Assembly (NCBI GenBank): GCA_964398055.1
Contig: CAYNLK010000032.1
Location: forward strand, 5,383 to 69,382
Reading direction: 5' to 3'
Length of the DNA stretch: 64,000 bases
From: CAYNLK01 sp964398055
Lineage (GTDB): Bacteria > Chloroflexota > Anaerolineae > 4572-78 > J111
Part shown: in pieces, positions 36,301 through 44,916 of the stretch
Position numbering within the stretch: position 1 is the first letter of the stretch
Layout: every line of letters begins with the position of its first letter
Translations under genes and position numbers: made by a program
Notes under the pieces: generated by a model
Databases searched by the model: none
Told to the model about the DNA's origin: nothing
The model's input: the letters and a program-made list of their open reading frames with translations, nothing else

Positions 36301-37036
36301 CTTGAATCTCCAGCACCGGCACAACCAACCTGCGCCCATTCGACTTATCACTCACCACCTTGCCGTCGTGGAGGGTGACGACCCGTTGAGCGCGCCGGGC
36401 TACTTGCGGATCGTGCGTAACGGTAATGACGGTTAGCCCCTGGTCATGCAGTTCGTCGAAAAGGGCCATCACTTCGGCCCCGGTTTTGGAATCAAGCGCG
36501 CCGGTTGGCTCGTCGGCTAATAGCAGGCTGGGCTGGTTGACCAGAGCGCGGGCAATGGCCACCCGCTGCTGCTGTCCACCCGATAGCTCGTCGGGGCGGT
36601 GGCTGGCCCGGTCGCTCAAGCCAACCCGGGCCAGAGCCTTCAGCGCCAGTTCCCGGCTGTGACGGCCGGAGACGCCGGCATAGAACAGGGGCAACTCTAC
36701 CTGCCGGCGAGCATTGACCCGCGGTAAGAGATTGAACTGTTGAAAGACAAAACCGATTTCCTGATTACGCAGATCGGCCAACTGGCTTTTGCTCATCTGG
36801 CTGGCCTCGGTGCCCCGGATTTTGTAGCTGCCGCTGGTGGGCCGGTCGAGCAGACCGATCATATTCATCAACGTACTTTTGCCGGAGCCGCTGGCCCCCA
36901 TAATGGCCACATACTCACCCGGCTGCACGGTCAAAGAGACGCCCCGCAGAGCCTGAACTTCGATATCGCCCATCTGGTATATTTTGGTCATCCCTTCGAT
37001 TTGGAGCAGCGGTGAGTTTCCATTGGTAGATGTCAT
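36287..37036 (-). CDS. MacB/LolD-type ABC transporter ATPase
   Basis: A 249-residue ABC ATPase: Walker A GASGSGKST (about 50), Q-loop FVFQQFNLLPR, signature LSGGQQQR (about 152), Walker B LLLADEPTGALD and the switch His in VTHDP. The LolD/MacB subfamily is supported by the TPTG-type signature around the D-loop and the FtsX permease next to it. It is the first gene of the leftward ATPase-permease-adaptor-TolB operon. Its promoter overlaps the candidate operator at 37142. Confidence 0.93.
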   Translation of the reverse strand: MTSTNGNSPLLQIEGMTKIYQMGDIEVQALRGVSLTVQPGEYVAIMGASGSGKSTLMNMIGLLDRPTSGSYKIRGTEASQMSKSQLADLRNQEIGFVFQQFNLLPRVNARRQVELPLFYAGVSGRHSRELALKALARVGLSDRASHRPDELSGGQQQRVAIARALVNQPSLLLADEPTGALDSKTGAEVMALFDELHDQGLTVITVTHDPQVARRAQRVVTLHDGKVVSDKSNGRRLVVPVLEIQDETI

Positions 37037-37127
37037 TGGCTGTATCCTAACTTAGAAATTTAGCAAATCAAGCTCTATTTGCCTGATTCAAGTGAAAGTC
37101 ACCGGGTCGGCTGAAGTTCATAAGATA

Positions 37128-37161
37128 ATTATACAAGTCAATTGTGCAGATTTTGTGCAAA
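37128..37161 (-). promoter_or_regulatory. Promoter with 11-bp direct-repeat operator ahead of the MacAB-type operon
   Basis: The -10 TATAAT on the minus strand lies at 37133-37128. Eight bases upstream is the operator at 37142-37161, read on the minus strand as TTTGCACAA-AA-TCTGCACAA (two 9-mers with an 11-bp period). It covers the -35 region. A near copy stands before dedA. Confidence 0.6.
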
Positions 37162-37199
37162 ACTAACCCAAAAAGTCATTCAAGCTATGGTGAATATCT

Positions 37200-37439
37200 T
37201 TACTCATCAACCCACTTCTGGATCAGGCTCAGTAACAGCCACAACCCACCGATTAGAATAGCGCCACCCAGCAGGCAAGCGCCCCCAAGCAGGGCGGCCT
37301 GCATTCCCCAAATCAAGCCGATCAGGGTAGTCCCCACCCCAACCAACACGAATATCACCAGGTAAAGCAGGTTCTTTTCTTGCCGGCGGCGATTTTGGCG
37401 AAAATCTGTTGGGGGACGGGCTTGTTTACCCCGACTCAA
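37200..37439 (-). CDS. Small two-helix membrane protein
   Basis: A 79-residue protein with a basic N-terminal tail (RRRQEKN) and two membrane helices (about 22-45 and 48-70). Its start overlaps the stop of the DedA gene upstream by four bases, so the two are co-translated. I do not recognise a family. It may assist the DedA-type flippase or simply share its regulation. Confidence 0.65.
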   Translation of the reverse strand: MSRGKQARPPTDFRQNRRRQEKNLLYLVIFVLVGVGTTLIGLIWGMQAALLGGACLLGGAILIGGLWLLLSLIQKWVDE

Positions 37440-38077
37440 TGGTTACCATCCCGGCAAGATTGAGTGGGTTGATACTGAAAGCTGTGGGCGCGACGTTGGC
37501 GGCGCAGTAGATAATAAACTGCCAACCCCGCCACCGCGGCGGTTACCAGATAACTGGTGGAATCGGACACAAACTGGCTAATCGCTGCCCACTGGCTACC
37601 AAAGGAATAGCCCAACCCACCGTACAGTACCAGCCAGGTCAATTCACCGGCCACATCGTAGCTTAAAAACTGCCCAAAGTTGTAGGCGCTGCTACCGGCA
37701 ATGAGGTTGGTTGGAATAGCCAGGGGGGTAAACAGAAAACGAGTGGCGTAAACGGCCAGTGAACCTTGCTGCTGAAACTGAGCCTGGGCCGCCCCCCAGG
37801 TTGTCGAATCCTTCAAACGGCGCTGAACCCAGCCGGCGCCAAAGCGACCCATCGCGTAGCTGGCGCTATCGCCGATGACCGCTCCCAGCAGCCCGGCCAG
37901 CAGCGCCGTCCGGCCATCCAGCGTCTCCTGCCTGACCAAAGCCCCCGCGGCGATGACCAGCAGCGTTCCCGGCACCGGCATCCCCACGGCGCCCAGCAAC
38001 AAAGCAAGCCCCAGCGTCGCCGCGCCGTAGGTCGTTAGCCCATTCAATAACAGGTCGGTTAAGTCCAACTCAATCAT
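37436..38077 (-). CDS. DedA-family membrane protein
   Basis: A 213-residue polytopic membrane protein of the DedA/SNARE-associated superfamily. It shows GAVGMPVPGTLLVIAAGAL, GDSASYAMGRFGAGWV and the FLFTPLAIPTNLIAGSS segment with the conserved Arg-Phe (TRFLF). DedA proteins act as lipid-carrier or phospholipid flippases and support envelope stress tolerance. The gene is regulated by a promoter that shares its operator with the MacAB-type operon 40-odd codons away, linking the two to one stress response. Confidence 0.88.
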   Translation of the reverse strand: MIELDLTDLLLNGLTTYGAATLGLALLLGAVGMPVPGTLLVIAAGALVRQETLDGRTALLAGLLGAVIGDSASYAMGRFGAGWVQRRLKDSTTWGAAQAQFQQQGSLAVYATRFLFTPLAIPTNLIAGSSAYNFGQFLSYDVAGELTWLVLYGGLGYSFGSQWAAISQFVSDSTSYLVTAAVAGLAVYYLLRRQRRAHSFQYQPTQSCRDGNH

Positions 38078-38125
38078 GTTTGATCTCCCCAGATTGGTTT
38101 CACTTAACCACCAGTGTAACGGGCA

Positions 38126-38157
38126 ATTATGAAGATGTTGTGCAGAACTTCTGCAAA
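38126..38157 (-). promoter_or_regulatory. Promoter with matching direct-repeat operator ahead of dedA
   Basis: The -10 CATAAT on the minus strand lies at 38131-38126. Six bases upstream is the operator at 38138-38157, read on the minus strand as TTTGCAGAA-GT-TCTGCACAA. It matches the motif at 37142 at 15 or more of 20 positions and sits in the same place relative to the -10. Confidence 0.6.
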
Positions 38158-38180
38158 TGTTGCCGGTTTAGGTCGTCCCC

Positions 38181-39935
38181 TTAATTCTGGTCGAGGTCAA
38201 GCAGCCAAATACCATCCAGAGCGACGCCGTTAGCCGCCACCAGCACAATTTTGCGGCCATCGGGCGAGACTCGCCAGTCGTTGTTGGCAATTGTCAACCC
38301 GGTGCCGGTGGGGAAAAGCGGCCGCGTCTGGCCGGTGCGAGTGTTGTACTCATAGAAGTTGTGCTCAGTGGCCTGGGGCTCCAGGGGAACGTAAACCAGA
38401 CGCTCGTTATCTCGCCAGCGATATGCGCCAAAGAAGGGCAGTTTTTGCGGCAACGGCGTGGCCGCGTCCAGGTCTAGCAGCCACAGGCCGTTTTTGCCGG
38501 TGTCCGGTTCAAAGGTAACGTAATAAACCAGGTAGCGCCCATCCGGGCTACGGGTCAGGCCGCGCGGCCGCGGCAGGGTGAGTAGCTCGGTCTGGCGGCC
38601 AGTCTCCAGCGACAGGGTCAGCAGCGTCTCGTCGGAACTACCGGCCACCCGGCGGGTCAGCAGCAGCGTCTCGCCGGTGAGCCAGCCGGCTACATTGATG
38701 CGGCGGGCAGATAGGATCAGCCGGGCATTGCGGCCATCCACATCGGCCACCCAAACGGTTTGTAGGCGGGTGTCGGCGGGCGCATCTTCGTCAGAGATGG
38801 TCCACATCAGCCGCCGGCTGTCCGGGGAAAAATTGGGCCGTTCTCCCTGAGTATCGATTTGCCACTGCCGGCCATCGGCCAGCCGCTCAACGATGGTGAC
38901 GCCGTTCACAGGGTCAGGATAAGCCGCCAACGTCTCATCCGGGCTATAAAGACCCAGCCACTCCGTCAGCAGGGCCGCGCCCGGCTCCGGCTGGGTCACA
39001 TCGATACCCCACAGGCCCACCGGCATATTGGCCGCGGGCCGGTCGATGAAGCGAACCTGAGTAGAATCCAGACTCCAGGTCGGATTGGTGCAGCAGTCGC
39101 CGCCGGTCAACTGGCGGCCCACGCTGGTGGTCTGGAGGGCCGGCGCGGCCGTCTGCAACATTCGGACGAGGGTGAGTTGGCGGCCGGGTAATGGCAGACT
39201 TTTCGCCCAGTCCAGCGGCCAGGGATTGGCAAAATCGTTGACAATTGGCCCGCCGGTTTGAACCTCCGGCTGGTCATACAGCGATTGCCACCGTCGCGGC
39301 TCGTCTAAATCACGGGCAAAACTGCGGCTCGAGCTGCCGGTCAGGCTCAGGTTGTCCCAGTTGGCGTCGATGAGCAGCTGGGGATTGAATTTGCGAACAT
39401 GGGCCAGGTCTCGAATTTCCAGGTGCAGGTGCGGGCGACTGTAGCAGGTTTCGCCAGTGTCGCCGCTGCGGGCGATGACCTGCCCTTGCTTGACCACCTC
39501 GCCCGGCTGCAGCTTGGGGGCCTCCAACAAATGGCCGTACATAGAGGCGTAACCAAGCTGGGGGTGGTCGATCATCAAATTGTGCGGTGGTGAACCAAAG
39601 GGACCGTCCACAGCAAAGACGATCCCGTCGGCCATGGCCACAATCTCGGTGCCGCACGGCGCCGACAGGTCAACCCCAAAATGGATGCCGCCCGAAGCGC
39701 CATAGGTGGTAAAGCGTTGCCGGTAGGCGCCGGTGGTGCTGCCGTAGGGCTGGGCCATCAGCCAGGTATTGGGACCGGATGGCTCGGCAAAGGGCAATTG
39801 AAATGGGCGCTCAGACTGAATTGACTCCTCTTGAGCCTCAGCCGGAGGAGTTGTTAAAAAGAGGATTATTCCTGCCAGAAGGGTCAGGAGAGTGATCGTA
39901 AAAGCAATGATGAAACGTTTTGAGGCGAGATTCAT
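38181..39935 (-). CDS. Secreted M23 peptidase-TolB propeller protein
   Basis: A 584-residue exported protein. Its N-terminal membrane helix or signal (about 5-30) ends in AEA. An M23 (LytM) domain follows (about 70-200) with HFGVDLSAPCG and HLHLEIRD, the His/Asp and HxH metal ligands; the catalytic domain looks intact. A PD40/TolB-like propeller makes up the rest (about 280-584; SPDETLAAY, FSPDSRRLMW, SPDGRYLVYYV, SPDGRKIVLV). It would cut peptidoglycan cross-links outside the cell. The ATG at 39935 with GGAG upstream is chosen over a longer frame. Confidence 0.85.
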   Translation of the reverse strand: MNLASKRFIIAFTITLLTLLAGIILFLTTPPAEAQEESIQSERPFQLPFAEPSGPNTWLMAQPYGSTTGAYRQRFTTYGASGGIHFGVDLSAPCGTEIVAMADGIVFAVDGPFGSPPHNLMIDHPQLGYASMYGHLLEAPKLQPGEVVKQGQVIARSGDTGETCYSRPHLHLEIRDLAHVRKFNPQLLIDANWDNLSLTGSSSRSFARDLDEPRRWQSLYDQPEVQTGGPIVNDFANPWPLDWAKSLPLPGRQLTLVRMLQTAAPALQTTSVGRQLTGGDCCTNPTWSLDSTQVRFIDRPAANMPVGLWGIDVTQPEPGAALLTEWLGLYSPDETLAAYPDPVNGVTIVERLADGRQWQIDTQGERPNFSPDSRRLMWTISDEDAPADTRLQTVWVADVDGRNARLILSARRINVAGWLTGETLLLTRRVAGSSDETLLTLSLETGRQTELLTLPRPRGLTRSPDGRYLVYYVTFEPDTGKNGLWLLDLDAATPLPQKLPFFGAYRWRDNERLVYVPLEPQATEHNFYEYNTRTGQTRPLFPTGTGLTIANNDWRVSPDGRKIVLVAANGVALDGIWLLDLDQN

Positions 39936-39969
39936 TGGCAGACTCCGTTTAGAATTGGTGACCGGATGT

Positions 39970-41022
39970 TCAAACGTATTCGGCAAACCAGGCCAGCGTA
40001 TCCTGCCAGGCCTGGGTGGCTTGCTCTTCGTCATAGCGCTGGCCGGTATCGTTGTGGAAGGCGTGATTGACGCCCGGATAGACTTTCATCTGGTGGGTGA
40101 TGCCGGCCTCGATCAGGGCCTGCTCCAGCGCATCCTTACCGGCATTGATCCGTTCATCCTCCTCCGCATAGACGCCAAAAACCGCGGCTTTGATGTTGGC
40201 AACCTGCTCCAGGTCGGGACCCGGACCGTAGAAAGGCGTCGCCGCCTTGAGTTCCGGCAAAGCCGCGGCGCAGCGCCAGGTCACGCCGCCCCCAAAGCAG
40301 TAACCGGTCATGCCGATACGGTCGCCGGCGACCCCGGTAAGGCTCTGCAGGTAGGCCAGACCGGCGGCAAAATCGCCCACGTGCCGTTCGGCGGGGACGC
40401 CGCTTAACAGACCCGGTATCTGATCCGGGTCTTGAGTGGCAGTGCCGCCTTCGCGGGAGAGCAGGTCAATCGCCAGAGCCACGTAGCCCGCTTTGGCAAA
40501 GCGGCGGGCCACATCTTCAATGTGAGGGGTGAGGCCGCGGTTCTCGTGACAAACCATAATGGCCGGATAAACCCCCTCAGCCGCCGGCCGGGCCAGGTAC
40601 GCCATAATTTCGTCGCCCTGGCTGGGGAAAGTTACCCGGCTGGAGTTGACGGCCGGATCACCCTCAGGTACGGACAAGGGGCTTTGCGCCCCCGGCACCG
40701 GCTCGAGTTGAGCCGCGGCGCTCTCTTCAGTTGGGGCCGGTGTGTCCGTTGGCTCTGCTGGGGGTGTGGTGGCTGTTGCTGTGGGCGCGGTAGTAGCCGT
40801 AGGCTCTGCCGGCGGCAAAGTGGGCGAAGGCATCGGTTCGCTCGCTGCCGGAAGTTCAGCCGGTGAACAGCCGAGCAGGCTCAGCGTGGAGGCCGTAGCG
40901 GCCATACTGCCGGTAATAAAGGCTACCCGCCGAATAAACTGGCGTCGACTCAACAGGCCTTCGCGATAATCGTCATAAAACTCCTCGACAAAATATTTCT
41001 GAAATGTATTCAACTCTTTCAT
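39970..41022 (-). CDS. Tat-exported dienelactone-hydrolase-family protein
   Basis: A 350-residue alpha/beta hydrolase. The N-terminal tail carries a twin-arginine signal SRRQFIRRVAF (about 25) and a lipobox-like SLLGC (about 52). A Thr/Pro linker follows (about 60-110). The DLH domain (about 115-350) has MVCHENRGL, the nucleophile Cys in GYCFGGG (about 245), an Asp before it and His in VNHAFHNDTG (about 328). The Cys nucleophile is typical of dienelactone hydrolases. The natural substrate is unknown. GGGGGG lies before the ATG. Confidence 0.88.
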   Translation of the reverse strand: MKELNTFQKYFVEEFYDDYREGLLSRRQFIRRVAFITGSMAATASTLSLLGCSPAELPAASEPMPSPTLPPAEPTATTAPTATATTPPAEPTDTPAPTEESAAAQLEPVPGAQSPLSVPEGDPAVNSSRVTFPSQGDEIMAYLARPAAEGVYPAIMVCHENRGLTPHIEDVARRFAKAGYVALAIDLLSREGGTATQDPDQIPGLLSGVPAERHVGDFAAGLAYLQSLTGVAGDRIGMTGYCFGGGVTWRCAAALPELKAATPFYGPGPDLEQVANIKAAVFGVYAEEDERINAGKDALEQALIEAGITHQMKVYPGVNHAFHNDTGQRYDEEQATQAWQDTLAWFAEYV

Positions 41023-41058
41023 AATGCCCCCCGTGCAATGATAATATTTTTTCCGAAC

Positions 41059-42243
41059 TCAGGTGCCGTCAGCGCCTTTGACGTGCTCGTCAAAGAACTG
41101 GATAGATCGCTGCATGGCCGTGGTAAAATTGACGGAGATGTTGTGGTTATCCCCGTCGTAAGTATACAGGTCAACCGGCTGGCCGGCTGCCTCCAGTTGC
41201 TCTTTCAAAGTTTCCGAAAACTCAACCGGCACCGAGCTATCGGCCGTGCCGTGGTGAAGCTGGATCGGCCCGGACAGGTCGCTTAGGTAAGAGTTGGGCG
41301 AGATCGAGGCCCAAAACGCCGGGTTGTCCTCGGGCGAACCGTAGATTTCCAACAGCTCCCGCCGCCAGCGTCCGCGCGGGTTGTTGGGATCCGGGGTCGG
41401 AAAGATATCGCTGCCCTCATTATTGGCCCGGCGCCAGCGGGCCAGTAAATCCGGGTACGAGGCCACCACCCCGGCCCAGATGACCCCGGCTTTGATGTCG
41501 TCTGAGACCACCATCGACCGCAAGGTGATGTGGCCGCCCATCGAGTGGCCCCACATGCCCATCCGGGCCGGGTCGGCCTGGGGAAACTGCTTGATGGCCG
41601 CCACCGCATTCAGCACGTCGATGGTATAGGCCGGGGAGCCGTAGCCGCCGGCGGCCTCCCCTTCGGAGTTGCCGTGGCCGCGGTAGTCGGAGCGAAAGAC
41701 GATGTAGCCGTTGCGGGCAAAGCCGTCCACGTAAGCCACATACCGTTCAGTGGTGCGGTACTGAGCCGGGGGGATGTAGCCGTGATTGAAGATGATGACC
41801 GGCCAGCCGGTCGCCGGCTTTTCACCCTGCGGCACGGTCAGCAAGGCGTAGATTTTGAAGCCCTCCGACAGGTAGGAGGCGAGGTAACGGTCGTAGTTTG
41901 GGCCGGCTTCCAGGGTTTCTTCGATGGTGATCTCGCTGCCGGGATAACTTTGTTGGCGCATGGCCTCGATCATAAGCGGGTGCAGGGGGGTGGGCGTCGG
42001 CGTGGGAGTGGACGTGACGGTAGCCGTAGGGGTGGCGGTTGGCGGGTCGGTCGGCGCCGGGGTGGGGGTGGCGGTAGATGTTGGCGTAGCCGGGGGAGGT
42101 TCAGCTTGTAGTTGCCGGAGAACGGTGGTGGGCGAGGGGGTATGGGTCGATTGGGTCGAGATGGCCGCCCTATTGGCGCAGGCAGATAGGATGATTAAGG
42201 TTGAGATACATAGGATAGAGTTGGTTGGGAATCTAAAAAACAC
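41059..42243 (-). CDS. Secreted alpha/beta hydrolase lipoprotein (prolyl-oligopeptidase-like)
   Basis: A 394-residue lipoprotein: lipobox ILSAC (Cys about 22), a long Thr/Pro linker (about 30-90), then an alpha/beta hydrolase domain with the oxyanion stretch VIIFNHGYIPP, nucleophile Ser in WGHSMGGH (about 235), an acidic residue in HHGTADSSVPV and the catalytic His in GDNHNIS (about 365). It looks like an S9 or acyl-aminoacyl peptidase-type esterase/peptidase. The GTG start at 42243 lies five bases after the stop of the small secreted protein upstream, suggesting an operon. Confidence 0.85.
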   Translation of the reverse strand: MFFRFPTNSILCISTLIILSACANRAAISTQSTHTPSPTTVLRQLQAEPPPATPTSTATPTPAPTDPPTATPTATVTSTPTPTPTPLHPLMIEAMRQQSYPGSEITIEETLEAGPNYDRYLASYLSEGFKIYALLTVPQGEKPATGWPVIIFNHGYIPPAQYRTTERYVAYVDGFARNGYIVFRSDYRGHGNSEGEAAGGYGSPAYTIDVLNAVAAIKQFPQADPARMGMWGHSMGGHITLRSMVVSDDIKAGVIWAGVVASYPDLLARWRRANNEGSDIFPTPDPNNPRGRWRRELLEIYGSPEDNPAFWASISPNSYLSDLSGPIQLHHGTADSSVPVEFSETLKEQLEAAGQPVDLYTYDGDNHNISVNFTTAMQRSIQFFDEHVKGADGT

Positions 42244-42248
42244 GCCAG

Positions 42249-42581
42249 TTATCCCCGTTCCGGTTCATCTTGGGCCACGATAACAAACTCAATTACTCTG
42301 AAGGAGTTTTCGGTTTGTTCTGCGCAAACCCTGCCGGGGTCAAGCAGCGACTTGTTTCGGCTGACAATCGATTCGGTGAACGGTACACCTTCCAGCCTGA
42401 CCAGATTGAATTCAACGGGAACCTTGTAACTTTCGGCCACTTGAAGGTTGTCGCCAATGACCACCGGCGTGGTTGCCAGCGATGCGCCGGAGTCTACCAA
42501 CGTGCTGAAAGCCTCAACAGCTACGGCCCCAAAAACTACCAGGCTGATTAAAGCGATAACAACCACAAACGTTCTTGGCAT
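42249..42581 (-). CDS. Small secreted or membrane-anchored protein, unknown
   Basis: A 110-residue protein with an N-terminal signal or anchor (about 5-25; FVVVIALISLVVFGAVAV), followed by a soluble domain with one Cys and an acidic end. I do not recognise it. The ATG at 42581 with AAGGGGGGAAA upstream is chosen over one at 42614. It is the first gene of a short operon with the secreted hydrolase and diverges from the OmpR-type regulator. Confidence 0.6.
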   Translation of the reverse strand: MPRTFVVVIALISLVVFGAVAVEAFSTLVDSGASLATTPVVIGDNLQVAESYKVPVEFNLVRLEGVPFTESIVSRNKSLLDPGRVCAEQTENSFRVIEFVIVAQDEPERG

Positions 42582-42735
42582 CGTTGTTTCCCCCCTTCCA
42601 TATATTTTTGCCAAAGTATAATCTTGGACAAATTTGCCGAAAAAGTCAAAAAACCGTGGCCCGAGTCCGGCGCCTTTTTTTTGCCAATATGACTGTCACT
42701 TTATACCGCTCAGATGAGAAATTCCCATGAATAAC

Positions 42736-42768
42736 CTGAGAAAAAGCTGAGAAATCGATGAAAAGGTC
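42736..42768. promoter_or_regulatory. Three 11-bp direct repeats ahead of the OmpR-type regulator
   Basis: CTGAGAAAAAG, CTGAGAAATCG and ATGAAAAGGTC follow one another with an exact 11-bp period (TGA at 42737, 42748, 42759). This is the usual geometry for OmpR/PhoB-family dimers. Two further TGA-rich copies stand upstream (42715, 42728) out of phase. Confidence 0.5.
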
Positions 42769-42778
42769 GGCCGGGCTA

Positions 42779-42807
42779 TAGACAAGGGTAGCAAGCCGGG
42801 CTATAAT
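42779..42807 (+). promoter_or_regulatory. Promoter of the OmpR-type two-component operon, very short leader
   Basis: TAGACA (42779-42784), 17 bases, TATAAT (42802-42807). The predicted start near 42814 leaves only about 11 bases before the ATG at 42825 and falls at the edge of the AAAGGAG site. Confidence 0.6.
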
Positions 42808-42824
42808 CTGCCAAAGGAGTTGTG

Positions 42825-43505
42825 ATGACCACCGTATTGGTTGTGGATGATGACCAGAAATTGCTCAAAATGGTGCGCCGAACCCTGGTTTACGAAGGGT
42901 TTCAGGTTTTCACCGCGACCAACGGCAATGAGGCGCTGGCCCAGCTTCGAGCCACGGCGCCGGATTTGCTCATTCTTGATTGGCTGATGCCCGAATTGGA
43001 CGGGTTAGAACTGCTGACCCGTCTCCGCGAGGCTGACGATAACATCCCCGTATTGATGCTGACCGCCCGTGATGCGGTTGAGGACCGGGTTCAAGGGCTG
43101 AACCGGGGCGCAGATGATTATCTGGTGAAACCATTTGCCCCTGCGGAACTCCTGGCCCGGCTGCAGGCTTTGCTACGCCGGGCCAGGCTGACCAGTCCCG
43201 AACCGCCGCTGGCTTTTCTGGACTTATACCTTAACCCGCTGACGCGCGCAACCCGTCGCGGAGATAGATACTTTGAACTGACCCCCAAAGAGTTTGAGCT
43301 TTTTCAGCTATTAATGCAGCATCCGCGCCAGGTTCTAACCCGTAATCGCATTTTAGAAGAAGTGTGGGGCTATGATTTTGGCGGCGAGGATAACATTCTG
43401 GAAGTATACATCGGTTATATCCGCCGGAAAACCGAGGCCGGCGGCGAACCTCGGTTGATTCAAACCGTGCGCGGCATCGGTTATATCTTACGGGAGGCCA
43501 CCTGA
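42825..43505 (+). CDS. OmpR-family response regulator
   Basis: A 226-residue regulator: receiver domain (about 1-120; VVDDDQK, phospho-Asp in LLILDWLMP near 51, DDYLVKPF) and a winged-helix DNA-binding domain (about 130-225; FELTPKEFELFQLLMQHP, EEVWGYDFGGEDNILEVYIGYIRRK). The ATG at 42825 with AAAGGAG five bases upstream is favoured over a GTG at 42822. It forms an operon with its kinase, one base apart. The 11-bp repeats upstream suggest that it controls itself. Confidence 0.93.
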   Translation: MTTVLVVDDDQKLLKMVRRTLVYEGFQVFTATNGNEALAQLRATAPDLLILDWLMPELDGLELLTRLREADDNIPVLMLTARDAVEDRVQGLNRGADDYLVKPFAPAELLARLQALLRRARLTSPEPPLAFLDLYLNPLTRATRRGDRYFELTPKEFELFQLLMQHPRQVLTRNRILEEVWGYDFGGEDNILEVYIGYIRRKTEAGGEPRLIQTVRGIGYILREAT

Positions 43506-43506
43506 C

Positions 43507-44910
43507 GTGTCGATCCGGCTGCGGCTAACCTTGCTATACAGTTTCATTCTGGCGCTGACGCTGATCGCTTTCAGCGGCATGCTCTATATGACCCAGGCCC
43601 GAACCGTGCTGAATGAGTCCAAAAGAGAATTGGCCAGGCGGGCAGACTGGTTTATCGAAAAAATCCCACCCGGCGGCTCTTTGGATGCGCTGCCGCAACT
43701 GCCGCGCACCAAGATCGGCACCTTTGGCCAGATCCGCACCGCGGCGGGCCAGGTGCTGGAGCGTACCCCCAACCTGGACGACTCGATCACCTTACCGCTC
43801 AGTGAGACCGGTTTGCAGGCCGTCCGGCGCGGCCAAACCTGGGTCGAAATCGACGCCATCGAGGCGGAGCGGTTATTGATCCATGCCCAGCCCCTGGCCT
43901 GGAGCCAGGGCGATACCCCCCTCATCCTTCAAATAGCAGTTTCATTGGCCGATCAGGATCAAAATCTGGCTACCCTGGGGCGGCTCTTGATCATCGGCAG
44001 CAGCCTGGCCGTGCTGGTCGCCTTTGGGATCGGTTGGCTGCTGGCCGGCCTGGCGTTGCGACCGATCAGCCGCCTCCGGCAGACAGCCCAGGCCATCGGC
44101 GAGGATCGGGACTTTAACCGGCGGGTTGATTACACCGGTCCAAATGATGAAATCGGTCAACTGGCCACAACGTTCAATGATATGTTGACCCAGCTTCAGG
44201 CCGCTTATTTGCACGTTGAAGAAACCCTCCAGGCCCAGCAGCGCTTTGTGGCCGACGCCTCCCATGAGCTGCGCACCCCGCTGACCACGCTGCGCGGCAA
44301 CATCGATCTGTTGCAGCGGCAACCGCCCGTCAAGGCCGAGGATCGGACCGATATCCTGCACGACATGGTTGATGAAACTGAACGGCTGATGCGCCTGGTT
44401 AATGAGCTGCTGGTGCTGGCCCGGGTGGACGCCGGCCGGCCGCTGAAGCAGGAACCGGTCCAGCTCAAGCCTCTGCTTGAGGATGTGTGCCAGCAGGCCA
44501 AACTCCTGGCCCCCCAACGGGCGATCATCTGCCGGTCAGAACCCGCCACCACGATCATCGGTGATTATGATGCGCTCAAACAGGTGCTGCTGGTGTTGGT
44601 TGACAACGCCGTCAAGTACACCCCACCTGAGACCACCGTAACGCTCAAAACCAAACCTGACAATGGCTATGTGGCCATCCAGGTCAGCGATGAGGGTCCC
44701 GGCATCGCCCCCGAGCATTTGCCCCATCTGTTTGACCGTTTCTATCGCACCGACGCGACTCGAACCAACCCGGGCACCGGTTTGGGTCTGGCGATTGCCG
44801 AAGAGTTGACCAAAGCCCAAAACGGCTCGATTGCGGTGGAAAGTCAGCTTGGGCGGGGCAGCACCTTTACCCTCACCTTCCCCAAATGGGACGGTGAAGC
44901 AGCCGCTTAA
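43507..44910 (+). CDS. Sensor histidine kinase, partner of the OmpR-type regulator
   Basis: A 467-residue kinase: TM1 (about 7-30), an extracytoplasmic sensor (about 31-155), TM2 (about 158-180), HAMP (about 182-235), HisKA with phospho-His in ASHELRTPLT (about 252) and HATPase (about 355-465; VLVDNAVKYT, DEGPGIAP, FDRFYRTD, GTGLGLAI). All catalytic boxes are intact. It starts at GTG 43507 immediately after the regulator. The signal is not evident from the small sensor domain. A PfkB kinase gene follows after six bases, perhaps in the same transcript. Confidence 0.92.
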   Translation: MSIRLRLTLLYSFILALTLIAFSGMLYMTQARTVLNESKRELARRADWFIEKIPPGGSLDALPQLPRTKIGTFGQIRTAAGQVLERTPNLDDSITLPLSETGLQAVRRGQTWVEIDAIEAERLLIHAQPLAWSQGDTPLILQIAVSLADQDQNLATLGRLLIIGSSLAVLVAFGIGWLLAGLALRPISRLRQTAQAIGEDRDFNRRVDYTGPNDEIGQLATTFNDMLTQLQAAYLHVEETLQAQQRFVADASHELRTPLTTLRGNIDLLQRQPPVKAEDRTDILHDMVDETERLMRLVNELLVLARVDAGRPLKQEPVQLKPLLEDVCQQAKLLAPQRAIICRSEPATTIIGDYDALKQVLLVLVDNAVKYTPPETTVTLKTKPDNGYVAIQVSDEGPGIAPEHLPHLFDRFYRTDATRTNPGTGLGLAIAEELTKAQNGSIAVESQLGRGSTFTLTFPKWDGEAAA

Positions 44911-44916
44911 TCAACA

